Counted from the stretch's first letter, positions 8,567 to 17,238 are shown. The stretch: DNA of 64,000 nucleotides from an uncultured Tateyamaria sp. (GCF_947503465.1 NZ_CANNDN010000001.1:1178001-1242000), one strand, 5' to 3'. A program made the numbers and translations. Notes: generated by a model from the sequence alone, not told the origin.

Positions 8567-9265
8567 ATGACCCTACGCCCCTTTGTGATCGCGGCACTTG
8601 TTCTGGCGCCTATGGCAGGCATGTCCGTTGCTGGCACGAATGCTGCCGTTCAACTGCCCAACCTCACCTTCCAGACAACCGTCGAAGACACCCCTTCCGC
8701 GCATGTGTTGGCCAGTCAAAGCGAACCCACCGCGACCGAAGCCTTTATCGCGAAAAACCCCGATATCCCGCTGCCACCGGACTTGGCTGCCGACGGTTCC
8801 TATTTGACCAACACTGTCACGGCGACCCTGCATGGCACCGTTGCCGGTGTTCGTGCGCATTTTGAAGAAAACCCGGTGACAAATTTCACGGTGCCCACAG
8901 AATCGATCCCGGCGATCGAAGACATCACCTATCTTGCCGGGGCGTGGCCGGAACCCGGAGCGCTGCGCCGCGTCGATCTGGCAAACGGCTACAGCGTGCA
9001 CGAGCAGGTCGTCGTGAACACCGAAAGCCGCTTCGTCTACCAGATCTGGAATATCACCGCACCTGCCGGGCGGGCCATCAACCATATCAAGGGCGAGTTC
9101 AACTTTGATCAGCAAGGTGACGACGTCAAAATCACGTGGGACTACAACATCAAACCACGGGCGTTTTTTGTTCGCCCCGCAATCAACACCTTCCTCAAAG
9201 AAGACTTCGCGCCGTTCATGCAAGCCGGAATGACGGGAACCGTGAACGCCTACGCCCCTCGTTGA
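8567..9265 (+). CDS. Exported SRPBCC (START-like) family protein
   Basis: A 232-residue protein with a signal peptide (MTLRPFVIAALVLAP, cleavage near residue 22-26). The mature part has the helix-grip pattern of polyketide cyclase/START-like proteins, which bind hydrophobic ligands; the end (INTFLKEDFAPFMQAGM) resembles the C-terminal helix of that fold. A good ribosome site (AAGGAG) precedes the start. It stands alone, divergent from marR, and is probably repressed by it. The ligand and role cannot be read from the sequence. Confidence 0.8.
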   Translation: MTLRPFVIAALVLAPMAGMSVAGTNAAVQLPNLTFQTTVEDTPSAHVLASQSEPTATEAFIAKNPDIPLPPDLAADGSYLTNTVTATLHGTVAGVRAHFEENPVTNFTVPTESIPAIEDITYLAGAWPEPGALRRVDLANGYSVHEQVVVNTESRFVYQIWNITAPAGRAINHIKGEFNFDQQGDDVKITWDYNIKPRAFFVRPAINTFLKEDFAPFMQAGMTGTVNAYAPR

Positions 9266-9282
9266 TCCGCTACGAAACCTGA

Positions 9283-9308
9283 TGCGGCCGGCACCCTTGC
9301 TGGCCGCA
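9283..9308 (+). terminator. Hairpin downstream of the SRPBCC gene
   Basis: A 10-bp stem (one G-T pair) with a six-base loop starts 18 bases after the stop. No T run follows, so it is either a weak or Rho-assisted end. Confidence 0.45.
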
Positions 9309-9542
9309 CAACCTGTACCAAGGTCCGGGACACCGGTGCGCGGCATTGCACCCACCGGCAAACGTGCGCCGACCAGCGGCAATCACCTGTTTTTTGATAT
9401 ATTTCGCCAGTCGTTGACGCCCATGATGGGCCATCACGCAATATAGCGCCTGCTTGGTTCAGCGCGTTGACTTTGATGATGTATACATTCACATACTATG
9501 CCCGGCGAACGATCCCTTGCTCGGGGTGATTTGGGGAAAGAC

Positions 9543-10238
9543 ATGAAGAAGATTTACGGCTCTGCCGCTGATGCGCTGGACGGACTATTGTTTGATGGCA
9601 TGTTCATCGCCGCCGGAGGATTTGGACTGTGTGGCATCCCCGAACTGCTGCTGGATGCGATCAAGGACGCAGGCACCAAGGACCTGACATTTGCGTCCAA
9701 CAATGCGGGCGTTGACGATTTTGGCATCGGCATCCTGCTGCAGACGCGTCAGGTGAAAAAGATGATCTCGTCCTATGTCGGTGAAAACGCGGAATTCATG
9801 CGCCAGTACCTGTCCGGAGAGTTGGAACTGGAATTCAACCCGCAAGGGACACTTGCCGAACGGATGCGCGCCGGCGGCTGTGGCATCCCGGGGTTTTACA
9901 CAAAGACCGGCGTCGGCACCGTGATCGCGGACGGCAAGGAACATAAAGACTTCGGTGGCGAAACCTACATCATGGAAGAGGGCATCTTTGCCGACCTGTC
10001 GATCGTGAAGGCGTGGAAGGCGGACGAGACCGGAAATCTGGTGTTCCGCAAAACGGCGCGCAATTTCAACCCACCCGCTGCGATGTGTGGTAAGGTGTGC
10101 GTGGCCGAGGTGGAAGAGATCGTGCCAACAGGGAGCCTCGACCCCGATCACATTCATCTGCCGGGCATCTATGTCCACCGCTTGATCCAGGGCGAACATG
10201 AAAAGCGCATCGAACAACGGACAACGCGCGCCGCGTAA
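9543..10238 (+). CDS. scoA: 3-oxoacid CoA-transferase subunit A
   Basis: A 231-residue subunit A of a family I CoA-transferase. With subunit B it moves CoA from succinyl-CoA to acetoacetate, allowing ketone-body or polyhydroxybutyrate carbon to enter the TCA cycle. The signature [17 protein letters not shown] is at the N-terminus, and GAGGFY-type family stretches ([16 protein letters not shown]) follow. The start MKKIYGSA was preferred over an ATG 15 codons upstream because the family begins there. Unusually, subunit B is not adjacent: a LOV sensor gene lies between the two. Which 3-oxoacid is used is inferred from overall similarity. Confidence 0.93.
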   Translation: MKKIYGSAADALDGLLFDGMFIAAGGFGLCGIPELLLDAIKDAGTKDLTFASNNAGVDDFGIGILLQTRQVKKMISSYVGENAEFMRQYLSGELELEFNPQGTLAERMRAGGCGIPGFYTKTGVGTVIADGKEHKDFGGETYIMEEGIFADLSIVKAWKADETGNLVFRKTARNFNPPAAMCGKVCVAEVEEIVPTGSLDPDHIHLPGIYVHRLIQGEHEKRIEQRTTRAA

Positions 10239-10249
10239 GGAACCAGGCC

Positions 10250-11278
10250 ATGCCTGACACCATCGAAGAACTGCTACGGGACGACAAATCCTTTGAAGGG
10301 TTTTCCCGGTCCCAGGTCGCCATGATCGTGACCAACCCGCATCTTGAGGACAATCCGATTGTCTATGTGAACCAGGCATTCACCCGGTCCACAGGCTATG
10401 CCCGGTCATCTTCGATCGGGCGCAACTGCCGGTTTTTGCAGGGCGAAGCCACGCGCAAGGCGGACGTGGACAAGCTCCGCGCCGGGATCGAGGCCGAGGA
10501 AAGCGTGACGGTCGATATCCTGAACTACCGCGCCAATGGTGAGCCGTTCACCAACCGCCTGATCGTCGCGCCGGTGCATGACGACAAGGGACAGACGCAA
10601 TACTTTGTCGGCATCCAGAAAGAACTGCGCCAAAATGAACTGTCGACCAGCGTCGAAGAAATCAACGCGCAACTGATCGAGATCCAGAACCGCGTGGCGT
10701 CCGACCTGTCGATGATCATCGGCATGATCCGCCAGCAATCCGGCGCCACGTCCGTTCCCGAGGATTTCGCGGCCCTGAGCCGCCGAATCGAAACGCTGCA
10801 ACTGCTGTACGAAGAAATGAAGCTGAGCGATCAGCAGTCGAACCGCGATAGCATCCAGATGGGCAGCTACCTGTCCCGTCTGTCCGCCGCCATCGCCCAT
10901 ATCGAAGGGCGTTCGGGCATCCGCGTATCCTTGCAGATCGAAGCGCTTGAAGTGCCGATTGAAACAGCAACCCGTGTCGGTCTTGTGCTGTCGGAATTGT
11001 TGACCAACGCCTTCCAACACGCCTTCGATCGGATCGATATGGGCCTTGTCGAAGTGCGCATGAGCCGCCTGAGCGCCGGTGGCTTGCGCCTGACCGTGTC
11101 TGATGACGGTGTGGGCATCCCCAACGACATGGAGTGGCCGGACACCAAGACAGTTGGCGGAAGAATCGTTTCGGGCCTGATCGAGGGCCTGGAAGGTACG
11201 ATTCATCTGGGCCGTGGCGCGGCCGGCAGCTTTATTACCATTGATGTGCCCGCGGGCGCAGCCCTCACCGACGAATAA
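10250..11278 (+). CDS. LOV-domain histidine kinase-like protein without phosphoacceptor His
   Basis: A 342-residue soluble protein. Residues 15-125 form a LOV-type PAS domain with the flavin-adduct motif GRNCRFLQG (Cys60), so blue-light sensing is likely. Residues 140-190 align with the HisKA_2 dimerisation helix, but the family HRVKNNL reads NRVASDL (Asn147 in place of His), and the second-helix His is Tyr187. The C-terminal ATPase domain keeps the N box (SELLTNAFQHAF) and G1 box (DDGVGI). It may signal by ATP-dependent shape change or partner binding rather than by normal autophosphorylation. AAGGA precedes the start, 11 bases after scoA, and scoB follows after 9 bases. Confidence 0.87.
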   Translation: MPDTIEELLRDDKSFEGFSRSQVAMIVTNPHLEDNPIVYVNQAFTRSTGYARSSSIGRNCRFLQGEATRKADVDKLRAGIEAEESVTVDILNYRANGEPFTNRLIVAPVHDDKGQTQYFVGIQKELRQNELSTSVEEINAQLIEIQNRVASDLSMIIGMIRQQSGATSVPEDFAALSRRIETLQLLYEEMKLSDQQSNRDSIQMGSYLSRLSAAIAHIEGRSGIRVSLQIEALEVPIETATRVGLVLSELLTNAFQHAFDRIDMGLVEVRMSRLSAGGLRLTVSDDGVGIPNDMEWPDTKTVGGRIVSGLIEGLEGTIHLGRGAAGSFITIDVPAGAALTDE

Positions 11279-11287
11279 GGACAATCG

Positions 11288-11914
11288 ATGCCCTGGGATC
11301 GCAACCAAATGGCGGCGCGCGCCGCACAGGAACTTGAAGACGGCTGGTATGTGAACCTCGGGATCGGGATTCCGACGCTGGTGTCGAACTATATCCCAGA
11401 GGGGATCGAGGTTACCCTGCAATCCGAGAACGGGATGCTGGGCATGGGCCCCTTCCCCGTCGAGGGTGAAGAGGATGCGGACCTGATCAACGCGGGCAAG
11501 CAGACCATCACCGAACTGCCCCAGACAGCCTATTTCGACAGCGCCCAAAGCTTTGGCATGATCCGCGGCGGCAAGATCGCGATGGCGATCCTTGGCGCCA
11601 TGGAAGTGGCCGAAAACGGTGACCTCGCCAACTGGATGATCCCGGGCAAGCTGGTCAAGGGCATGGGCGGCGCGATGGACCTTGTTGCGGGCGTGGGCCG
11701 CGTGGTGGTGGTCATGGACCACACCAACAAGCATGGCGACAGCAAAGTGCTTAAGGAATGCACCCTGCCCCTGACCGGCAAGGGCGTTGTCGACAGGATC
11801 ATCACCAATCTCGGTGTTCTCGATGTTGTCGAGGGCGGGCTTGAGATTGTCGAAATGGCCGATGGCGTGACCGAAGACGAACTGCGCGCCGCCACGCAAG
11901 CCACCCTTGTCTGA
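11288..11914 (+). CDS. scoB: 3-oxoacid CoA-transferase subunit B
   Basis: A 208-residue subunit B of the same CoA-transferase as scoA. The catalytic glutamate is in [10 protein letters not shown] (about residues 45-54), and [10 protein letters not shown] is the family N-terminal signature. AAGGAC precedes the start. It is 9 bases after the LOV gene and its last 8 bases overlap the start of the acetyltransferase gene, so all four genes are probably one transcript. Confidence 0.94.
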   Translation: MPWDRNQMAARAAQELEDGWYVNLGIGIPTLVSNYIPEGIEVTLQSENGMLGMGPFPVEGEEDADLINAGKQTITELPQTAYFDSAQSFGMIRGGKIAMAILGAMEVAENGDLANWMIPGKLVKGMGGAMDLVAGVGRVVVVMDHTNKHGDSKVLKECTLPLTGKGVVDRIITNLGVLDVVEGGLEIVEMADGVTEDELRAATQATLV

Positions 11915-12197
11915 TGTCGACATCCGGCGGGAAGAAGGTGACACCAAGGGGCGTTACGTTCTGACCCGGAACGGGGTCGAGGCGGAACTGACCTATTCCA
12001 TCCTGTCGCCCCAGACCCGCATCGCGGACCACACCGGCGTGCCCGACACATTGCGCGGCACCGGTGCGGGCCAGGCGCTGGTCAAACGTCTTGTGGACGA
12101 CGCGCGTGCCGAAGGATGGAAAATCGTGCCGCTTTGCCCCTTTGTGAATGCGCAGCGGGCCATGCATCCCGATTGGGCAGATGCGTTCAACGTCTGA
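11907..12197 (+). CDS. Small GNAT-like N-acetyltransferase (YjdJ type)
   Basis: A 96-residue single-domain protein of the short Gcn5-related group. The acetyl-CoA pyrophosphate loop is [12 protein letters not shown], followed by a helix and the PLCPFVNAQ strand typical of these mini-GNATs. It starts inside the end of scoB. The acyl acceptor is unknown; the link to CoA metabolism is only by position. It converges on the lytic transglycosylase gene with a 9-base gap. Confidence 0.85.
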   Translation: MSDVDIRREEGDTKGRYVLTRNGVEAELTYSILSPQTRIADHTGVPDTLRGTGAGQALVKRLVDDARAEGWKIVPLCPFVNAQRAMHPDWADAFNV

Positions 12198-12206
12198 CGC
12201 ACCCCC

Positions 12207-13007
12207 TCAGTTCAACGCTGCAAACACGCATCCATCGGTGACCAGTTCCGGCGGCGTCAGGCACAGCCCGCTTGCGACTTGAAAGGTGGCCAGCACCTTG
12301 GGCACATAATCACGCGTTTCGGAAAAGGGCGGTACGCCTTGATGGGTGCGCACTGCCCCCTCGCCCGCGTTATAGCCTGCAAGGACCAGTACGGGATCGC
12401 GGTCAAACCGCTGCATCAGCCAATCCAGGTATTTCACCCCGCCCGCAATGTTGTCGGCGGCCGCGAAATTGTCTTTGACCCCGAAACGCGCCGCTGTGTC
12501 CGGCATCAATTGCATCAGGCCCTGCGCACCTGCGCTGCTCTGGGCGTCCACCTTGCCCGCGGATTCCACCATCATCACGGCCAGAACCAGGGCGGGTGAC
12601 ACGTCTGTTCCGATGGTGGCTTTCAGGATTTCTACTCCCTGCGCCTGCGCCAGCGCCTGCATTTGCTGAAGACGCGGAACCGGCACCGGCTGTTCCGCAC
12701 GCGCCAGCGCCCGCAGCGCCAGGTCCAGCCGCCCCGGCCCTGCCTGTTCAATGTCGGGCGACACATCCTGCCAGAACCAGTCGAACCGCGCGGCAGCCGC
12801 CGGCGCATCTGCATTCGGCGTGGCGGATGGTGCAGGCGCGGCAGGGACGTCCGGTTCGATCTGTATCGTGATAAACCGTTTGGCACCGGGTTTCGGCGGT
12901 TTGACCCGCTTGGCGGAGAACTCCTTGAATGGCGGCGGGTCCTCTGCCGCGGCCAAACCACAGGACAAGCACAGCGCTGTCAGCACAGCAACAGACAAAC
13001 GAACCAT
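12207..13007 (-). CDS. Lytic transglycosylase with SLT domain
   Basis: A 266-residue exported protein. The signal peptide is MVRLSVAVLTALCLSCGLAAAED; a proline/alanine-rich linker follows, and the C-terminal half is the Slt domain. The catalytic glutamate is in MMVESAGKVDAQSSAGAQGL, with the family GLMQLMP and AGYNAGEGAV motifs. It cleaves peptidoglycan glycan strands in the periplasm. The start at 13007 was chosen for the signal peptide; the frame is open further upstream. The gene lies beside the tad locus and could open the wall for pilus assembly, but that is a guess from position. Confidence 0.9.
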   Translation of the reverse strand: MVRLSVAVLTALCLSCGLAAAEDPPPFKEFSAKRVKPPKPGAKRFITIQIEPDVPAAPAPSATPNADAPAAAARFDWFWQDVSPDIEQAGPGRLDLALRALARAEQPVPVPRLQQMQALAQAQGVEILKATIGTDVSPALVLAVMMVESAGKVDAQSSAGAQGLMQLMPDTAARFGVKDNFAAADNIAGGVKYLDWLMQRFDRDPVLVLAGYNAGEGAVRTHQGVPPFSETRDYVPKVLATFQVASGLCLTPPELVTDGCVFAALN

Positions 13008-13374
13008 GAAACTGCTCTCGGTTGCGCCCGCTCTCCGGCAGGCATTGCCTAATATTCGCAAAAACTGGCGTTTCAGGCCAGCCCAGGACGGCGAAAAATG
13101 GCGATGCTGCCACATTTGCACCGGTGTTTAACGAAAATTACACGAATTCACATGGTCGCCCGACATGTAATTCAATGAAAACAGCAGCTTAAGAATTTTC
13201 CGCAAAAAAATCTGACCCAGACGTGAAATCCTCAATATGCCGCCAAATTCGTGCCCCAATCCCCCGACTATATAGCGTCATACCAAGTCGGACACGGGCC
13301 AATGAGAGAGAGCGGCCCACCAAGGACGGCGAGGTTGAAACGCAAATCTACTGATCCTTTGGAGGGACACTATC
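13008..13374. other. Long intergenic region upstream of the tad locus
   Basis: A 367-bp gap between divergent genes, less GC-rich than its flanks. It should hold the promoters of the transglycosylase gene and of the first pilin. An imperfect inverted repeat (GAATTcACATG / CATGTAATTC, 13144-13173) and a TATATAG stretch near 13270 are visible. I could not define a promoter with confidence. Confidence 0.5.
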
Positions 13375-13578
13375 ATGATCAAATTCATCAAAAACTTCCG
13401 CAACGACGAAGACGGCGCCGTGACAGTTGACTGGGTTGTTCTGACCGCTGCTGTGGTTGGCCTGGCAATTGCTGCTTACACATCGATCGAATCCGGTGCG
13501 ACCGGCCTGACCGACGCAACTGACACGTTCCTGACCGGCCAGACTGTTGGCGAAATCGGCGAGCCTGCCGGCGAATAA
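13375..13578 (+). CDS. Flp-like type IVb pilin 1
   Basis: A 67-residue prepilin-like protein. A short basic leader (MIKFIKNFRNDEDG) is followed by a hydrophobic segment, AVTVDWVVLTAAVVGLAIA. The processing site would be after Gly14. Canonical Flp pilins have Glu-Tyr at positions 5 and 6 of the mature protein; here these are Asp-Trp. The tail is short and acidic. GGAGG precedes the start at ideal spacing. A second copy lies 98 bp downstream beyond a strong terminator, suggesting that this one is made in excess as the major subunit. Confidence 0.85.
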   Translation: MIKFIKNFRNDEDGAVTVDWVVLTAAVVGLAIAAYTSIESGATGLTDATDTFLTGQTVGEIGEPAGE

Positions 13579-13602
13579 TATCGGACATATCGTCTGACAC
13601 CA

Positions 13603-13637
13603 GGGGCCGTGACCGCAACAGGACGCGGCCCCTTTTT
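13603..13637 (+). terminator. Strong intrinsic terminator between the two pilin genes
   Basis: A 9-bp stem with one G-T pair (GGGGCCGTG / CGCGGCCCC), a 12-base loop and five Ts. Some read-through into the second pilin would make the first pilin more abundant, as is common for major pilins. Confidence 0.85.
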
Positions 13638-13676
13638 CGACCAACAAACATTCAAGTATGTGTAATGAGGCAGTCG

Positions 13677-13862
13677 ATGATCCATTTCCTGAGAAACTTC
13701 AAGCGCAGCGAAGATGGGGCTGTGACCGTCGATTGGGTTGTGCTGTGTGCTGCCATCGTCGGCCTGGCCATCGCAGTCATTACAGCCATGCAGACCGGTG
13801 CGCTGACGCTGACCGGCAATGTCGGCGACTTTTTTGACACGACATTCTTCCAGGGCGAATAA
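13677..13862 (+). CDS. Flp-like type IVb pilin 2
   Basis: A 61-residue paralogue of the preceding pilin, sharing EDGAVTVDWVVL and the hydrophobic helix but differing in the tail (DFFDTTFFQGE). The same Asp-Trp replaces the canonical Glu-Tyr after the processing Gly. The start at 13677 was chosen over an ATG four codons earlier because GAGG lies 6 bases before it. It probably is a minor pilin or a specialised subunit. Confidence 0.83.
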   Translation: MIHFLRNFKRSEDGAVTVDWVVLCAAIVGLAIAVITAMQTGALTLTGNVGDFFDTTFFQGE

Positions 13863-13891
13863 AGTCCACACCTTGCAGATCGACATCCAAT

Positions 13892-13923
13892 GACCCGACC
13901 GCCTCGTGCGCGCCGGGTCTTTG
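13892..13923 (+). terminator. Hairpin after the second pilin
   Basis: GACCCG and CGGGTC arms separated by a 16-base loop and followed by TTTGT, 30 bases after the pilin stop. It is a moderate intrinsic terminator candidate. Confidence 0.5.
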
Positions 13924-14059
13924 TCATTCGAGGGCCCGCCCGGCATCACTGCCTTCGACCTTCCCCACCCGCTCCCCGAAATCGCCACATTCTGATGTCA
14001 GTTGACTCGCAAGAGGTTCCGTCCCTTCCGGACAGGGGCCCAAGCAATGAGGTGCTGAA

Positions 14060-14917
14060 ATGCGAATGGTATTTGGATTGGTCTTGCTTGCCGGGGTCGC
14101 CCTGGCTGGTGGGGCCGTATACATGGCCAAGAATTACATCGGGCAATATCAGACGGCTTTGGCCGCTGAACGTGCCCAACGTGACAAGATCGTGCCGACC
14201 GTCCCGGTCTATGTTGCCGACCGGCAGTTGAAATACGGGGAAACCCTGACGGAAAAGGACGTGCGCCGGATCGATTGGCCGCAAAACGCGCTGCCCGAAG
14301 GTGCCTTTACGGCTGAAAAACCGCTGTTCCCCGAGGGCCAGAACGAACCGCGTGTCGTGCTGCGCACCATGGAAAAATTTGAAGCCATCCTCGCGGTGAA
14401 AGTGACCGAACCCGGCGAAGAGGCTGGCCTGACATCCCGGCTGGAACGCGGAATGCGCGCCTTTGCCATTCGCGTCGACGTCGCCTCCGGCGTTTCCGGC
14501 TTCTTGCGCCCCGGCGACCGCGTGGACGTCTATTGGACAGGTCGCGTGAACCAGGACCTGGGCGGTACGCGCGGCGAAGTTACCAAGCTGATCCAGCCCG
14601 CCATTCAATTGATCGCCATCGACCAGAATGCGGCCGGTGACCTGGATGGCGCGATCATCGCGCAGACCGTGACCGTTTCCGTGGCCCCGGATCAGGTGGC
14701 CAAACTGGCCCAGGCGCAATCGACCGGGCGTCTGTCCCTGTCCCTTGTGGGCGCCGAGGACGACACGGTTGCAGGCGCAATCGAAGTGGACCAACGTGCG
14801 CTGCTGGGCATCGAAACCAAGGAGGTCAAGGTCGAGGTCGAAGAGGAAAAGACCTGTTCCATCCGTACGCGCCGCGGCGCCGAGGTGGTTCAAATTCCGA
14901 TCCCCTGCACCAACTGA
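14060..14917 (+). CDS. cpaB: Flp pilus assembly protein CpaB (RcpC)
   Basis: A 285-residue protein with an N-terminal membrane segment or uncleaved signal (residues 4-25), an SAF-type beta-clip domain (TVPVYVADRQLKYGETLTE, about residues 50-115) and the RcpC domain with SGFLRPGDRVDVYWT. It acts in the periplasm in Tad pilus assembly, near the secretin. GAGG precedes the start. A strong terminator follows, so it is separated from cpaC by a transcription stop. Confidence 0.92.
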   Translation: MRMVFGLVLLAGVALAGGAVYMAKNYIGQYQTALAAERAQRDKIVPTVPVYVADRQLKYGETLTEKDVRRIDWPQNALPEGAFTAEKPLFPEGQNEPRVVLRTMEKFEAILAVKVTEPGEEAGLTSRLERGMRAFAIRVDVASGVSGFLRPGDRVDVYWTGRVNQDLGGTRGEVTKLIQPAIQLIAIDQNAAGDLDGAIIAQTVTVSVAPDQVAKLAQAQSTGRLSLSLVGAEDDTVAGAIEVDQRALLGIETKEVKVEVEEEKTCSIRTRRGAEVVQIPIPCTN

Positions 14918-14941
14918 TCGCCTCGATTTCAAGCACTTACC

Positions 14942-14975
14942 CCGGCGTCACCCCAAGTGGCGCCGGTTTTCGTTT
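14942..14975 (+). terminator. Intrinsic terminator between cpaB and cpaC
   Basis: A 10-bp stem (CCGGCG-TCAC with GTGG-CGCCGG, one G-T pair), a five-base loop and TTTTCGTTT, 24 bases after the cpaB stop. It implies that cpaC has its own promoter or depends on read-through. Confidence 0.75.
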
Positions 14976-15115
14976 GTGCCTCTGTTGCCAGTTGTCCACA
15001 TAAACGAACTGCCTGAACCCATTGATTCTTGCAAAAAAATCTAAACTGCCGCATGGTGACCCAAATCGCGGGCACCAAGACCCGACACCGAGGCGTGATC
15101 AAAAAGGCAGGTCAC

Positions 15116-16543
15116 ATGAAAATTGACGGACTTATCAAAGCGGCCCTTCTCGGGTTGTGTTTCGCTGCAGGCCCAATTGCGGAAACCGTTCATGCGGAAA
15201 ATCTGCGTGTGGTTCGCAAGTCAACTGAATCAACGCTGAATGTTCCGATGAACAGGGCGGTCGTGGTCGAAAGCGACACGGCCTTTGCCGAGCTCAGCAT
15301 CGCGAACCCCGCGATTGCCGATATCTCGTCGCTCAGCGACCGGACGATCTATGTTCTGGGCAAGTCGCCCGGTCTGACAACCCTAACCCTGCTGGACGCG
15401 AACGGACGGCTCATCACGAACGTGAATGTTCGCGTGTCGGCGGATATCTCGGAATTCAAGGAACGGCTACGCCAGATCCTGCCCGGGGAAAAAATCGAAG
15501 TGCGTACAGCCAATGACGGGATCGTCCTGTCGGGCGTCGTATCATCGTCTGCGCGACTGCAACGGGCGTTGGACCTTGCAGAACGCTATGCCGAAGGGCG
15601 CGTGAGCAACCTGATGAGCGTGGGTGGCATCCAACAGGTGATGTTGAAAGTGCGCTTTGCGGAAATGAACCGCTCTGTATCAAAATCTCTCAGTTCGTCG
15701 CTGTCCCTGGGCGGGTCCGTCCTGTCCGGTGACCTCGGCATCAGTGGCGGTAACGGCACAACCGTTTCCGCGGGTGGTGTTGCGAACTCGCTGTCCGGTT
15801 CATTGCCAGCTTCAAACACCAATGCGGGCGCGATTCTGTTTGGCTTCAACGCGGGCAACGCGCAAATCGGCCTTCTGCTGGAAGCCCTTGAATCCAAAGG
15901 GGTTGTGCGGACGTTGGCAGAACCGAACCTGGTGGCCCTGTCCGGGCAAGAGGCGCGGTTCCTTGCCGGTGGCGAATTCCCCGTCCCAATCGCCCAGGAA
16001 CAGGGCGTGATCACGGTTGAATTCAAACCGTTCGGTGTACAGCTCAACTTTATCCCCCGCGTGGTGGACAAGGACCTGATCAATCTCGAACTCGAGGCAT
16101 CCGTGTCGGCCCTCGACCCCACCGCGTCGATTACGGCAGACGGGTTCAGCATCTCGGGCTTCAGCCGCCGCGAAACCTCGACCACAGTTGAACTGCGGGA
16201 TGGCGAAAGCTTTGCAATCGCGGGCCTGCTCGAAGACAACTTCCTCGACAGCAACAGCCAACTGCCCTGGCTGGGCGATGTGCCGGTGCTGGGTGCCCTC
16301 TTCCGCTCCGCCTCATACCAGCGCGAACAGACAGAACTGGTGATCATCATCACCGCGCATCTGGTTTCGCCGGTCAAGGGTGACGCTTTGGCCCTGCCCA
16401 CGGACCGCATCAAACCCCCGAGCGAACGGGACCTGTTCCTCTTTGGCCGCACAGCCGCAGGCACACGTCCCCCGAAGGAAGGTGCCGCAGGCGAGGTTGC
16501 CAAACAGGACTTCTCCGGCTCATATGGCTACGTGTTGGATTAA
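15116..16543 (+). CDS. cpaC: Tad pilus outer-membrane secretin CpaC (RcpA)
   Basis: A 475-residue precursor with a signal peptide (MKIDGLIKAALLGLCFAAG, cleaved before AENLRVV). The order is the pilus/MSHA N-terminal domain (about residues 30-100), a BON-like segment (about 105-170) and the secretin domain with VPVIAQE-type and VPVLGALFRS motifs. Secretins form the outer-membrane channel for the pilus. The start at 15116 was chosen for its signal peptide and nearby AGG; the frame is open for 29 more codons upstream. It is followed by an OmpA lipoprotein after 10 bases. Confidence 0.95.
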   Translation: MKIDGLIKAALLGLCFAAGPIAETVHAENLRVVRKSTESTLNVPMNRAVVVESDTAFAELSIANPAIADISSLSDRTIYVLGKSPGLTTLTLLDANGRLITNVNVRVSADISEFKERLRQILPGEKIEVRTANDGIVLSGVVSSSARLQRALDLAERYAEGRVSNLMSVGGIQQVMLKVRFAEMNRSVSKSLSSSLSLGGSVLSGDLGISGGNGTTVSAGGVANSLSGSLPASNTNAGAILFGFNAGNAQIGLLLEALESKGVVRTLAEPNLVALSGQEARFLAGGEFPVPIAQEQGVITVEFKPFGVQLNFIPRVVDKDLINLELEASVSALDPTASITADGFSISGFSRRETSTTVELRDGESFAIAGLLEDNFLDSNSQLPWLGDVPVLGALFRSASYQREQTELVIIITAHLVSPVKGDALALPTDRIKPPSERDLFLFGRTAAGTRPPKEGAAGEVAKQDFSGSYGYVLD

Positions 16544-16553
16544 GGACAGGGTC

Positions 16554-17219
16554 ATGAAACCGATCTTCACCGTCGCATTGGCAAGCAGCATCGCCCTTGG
16601 CGCCTGTGGACCGTCCAACGACCCGGTGTATACCCAATTCTACCGCGAAGCGGGCGCATTGGTGGATACGGGCCAGTTTGGCAACGCAACCGCGAACAAC
16701 ACGCTTTTGCTGACCGGTGAACGTCAATACACCTTCGATCTGGCCCAACGCTTCGCGTCCGAGGTTGGTACGACGGTGAACTTCGCCTTCAACTCGTCGC
16801 AACTGGATGCAGGTGCGCGTGACGCGCTGCGTGAACAGGCAGTGTGGATCCGTCAATTCCCAGAAATCCGGTTCCGTGTCTATGGCCATACGGATGCGGT
16901 CGGATCGGCGGCATATAACAAGCGGCTGGGTCTGGCCCGCGCCAATGCGGTTGTGCAGTACCTGACGACCCAAGGCATCAGCCGGTCGCGGCTCGAAGCG
17001 GTCGCCTCATTTGGCGAAACGCAGCCCTTGATCGTCACCCAGGGCCGTGAACGCCGCAATCGGCGCACCGTGACCGAGGTCAGCGGCTTTGTGAAATCGC
17101 ACCCCACCGTCCTCGACGGCAAGTATGCGCAGATCATTTACCGCGACTACGTAACCTCGGCCGAGGCCAAGTCGACGCTGAGCGGCACAAGCGGCAGCGA
17201 CTTCGTTACATCCGAGTAA
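16554..17219 (+). CDS. OmpA-family lipoprotein of the tad locus
   Basis: A 221-residue protein with a lipobox (ASSIALGAC, Cys17) and a C-terminal OmpA/MotB peptidoglycan-binding domain (NFAFNSSQLDAGARDAL to SFGETQPLIVTQGRERRNRR). It takes the place where other tad loci carry RcpB or CpaD, and probably anchors the secretin to the outer membrane and wall. It is cotranscribed with cpaC (10-base gap) and ends at a strong terminator. Confidence 0.88.
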   Translation: MKPIFTVALASSIALGACGPSNDPVYTQFYREAGALVDTGQFGNATANNTLLLTGERQYTFDLAQRFASEVGTTVNFAFNSSQLDAGARDALREQAVWIRQFPEIRFRVYGHTDAVGSAAYNKRLGLARANAVVQYLTTQGISRSRLEAVASFGETQPLIVTQGRERRNRRTVTEVSGFVKSHPTVLDGKYAQIIYRDYVTSAEAKSTLSGTSGSDFVTSE

Positions 17220-17238
17220 ATCTACCCCTTTCAATGCC

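Noticed and set aside
9461-9499. TTGACT with CATACT as the scoA promoter
   Set aside because: The spacer would be about 19 bp with a poor -10 element and no evidence of a MerR-type regulator, so I did not list it as a feature.
10406-11947. Long open frame of 513 codons on the minus strand, opposite the LOV and scoB genes
   Set aside because: Its product is a His/Gly/Arg-rich string without family resemblance, and the opposite strand carries clearly recognisable genes. It is a by-product of high GC content.
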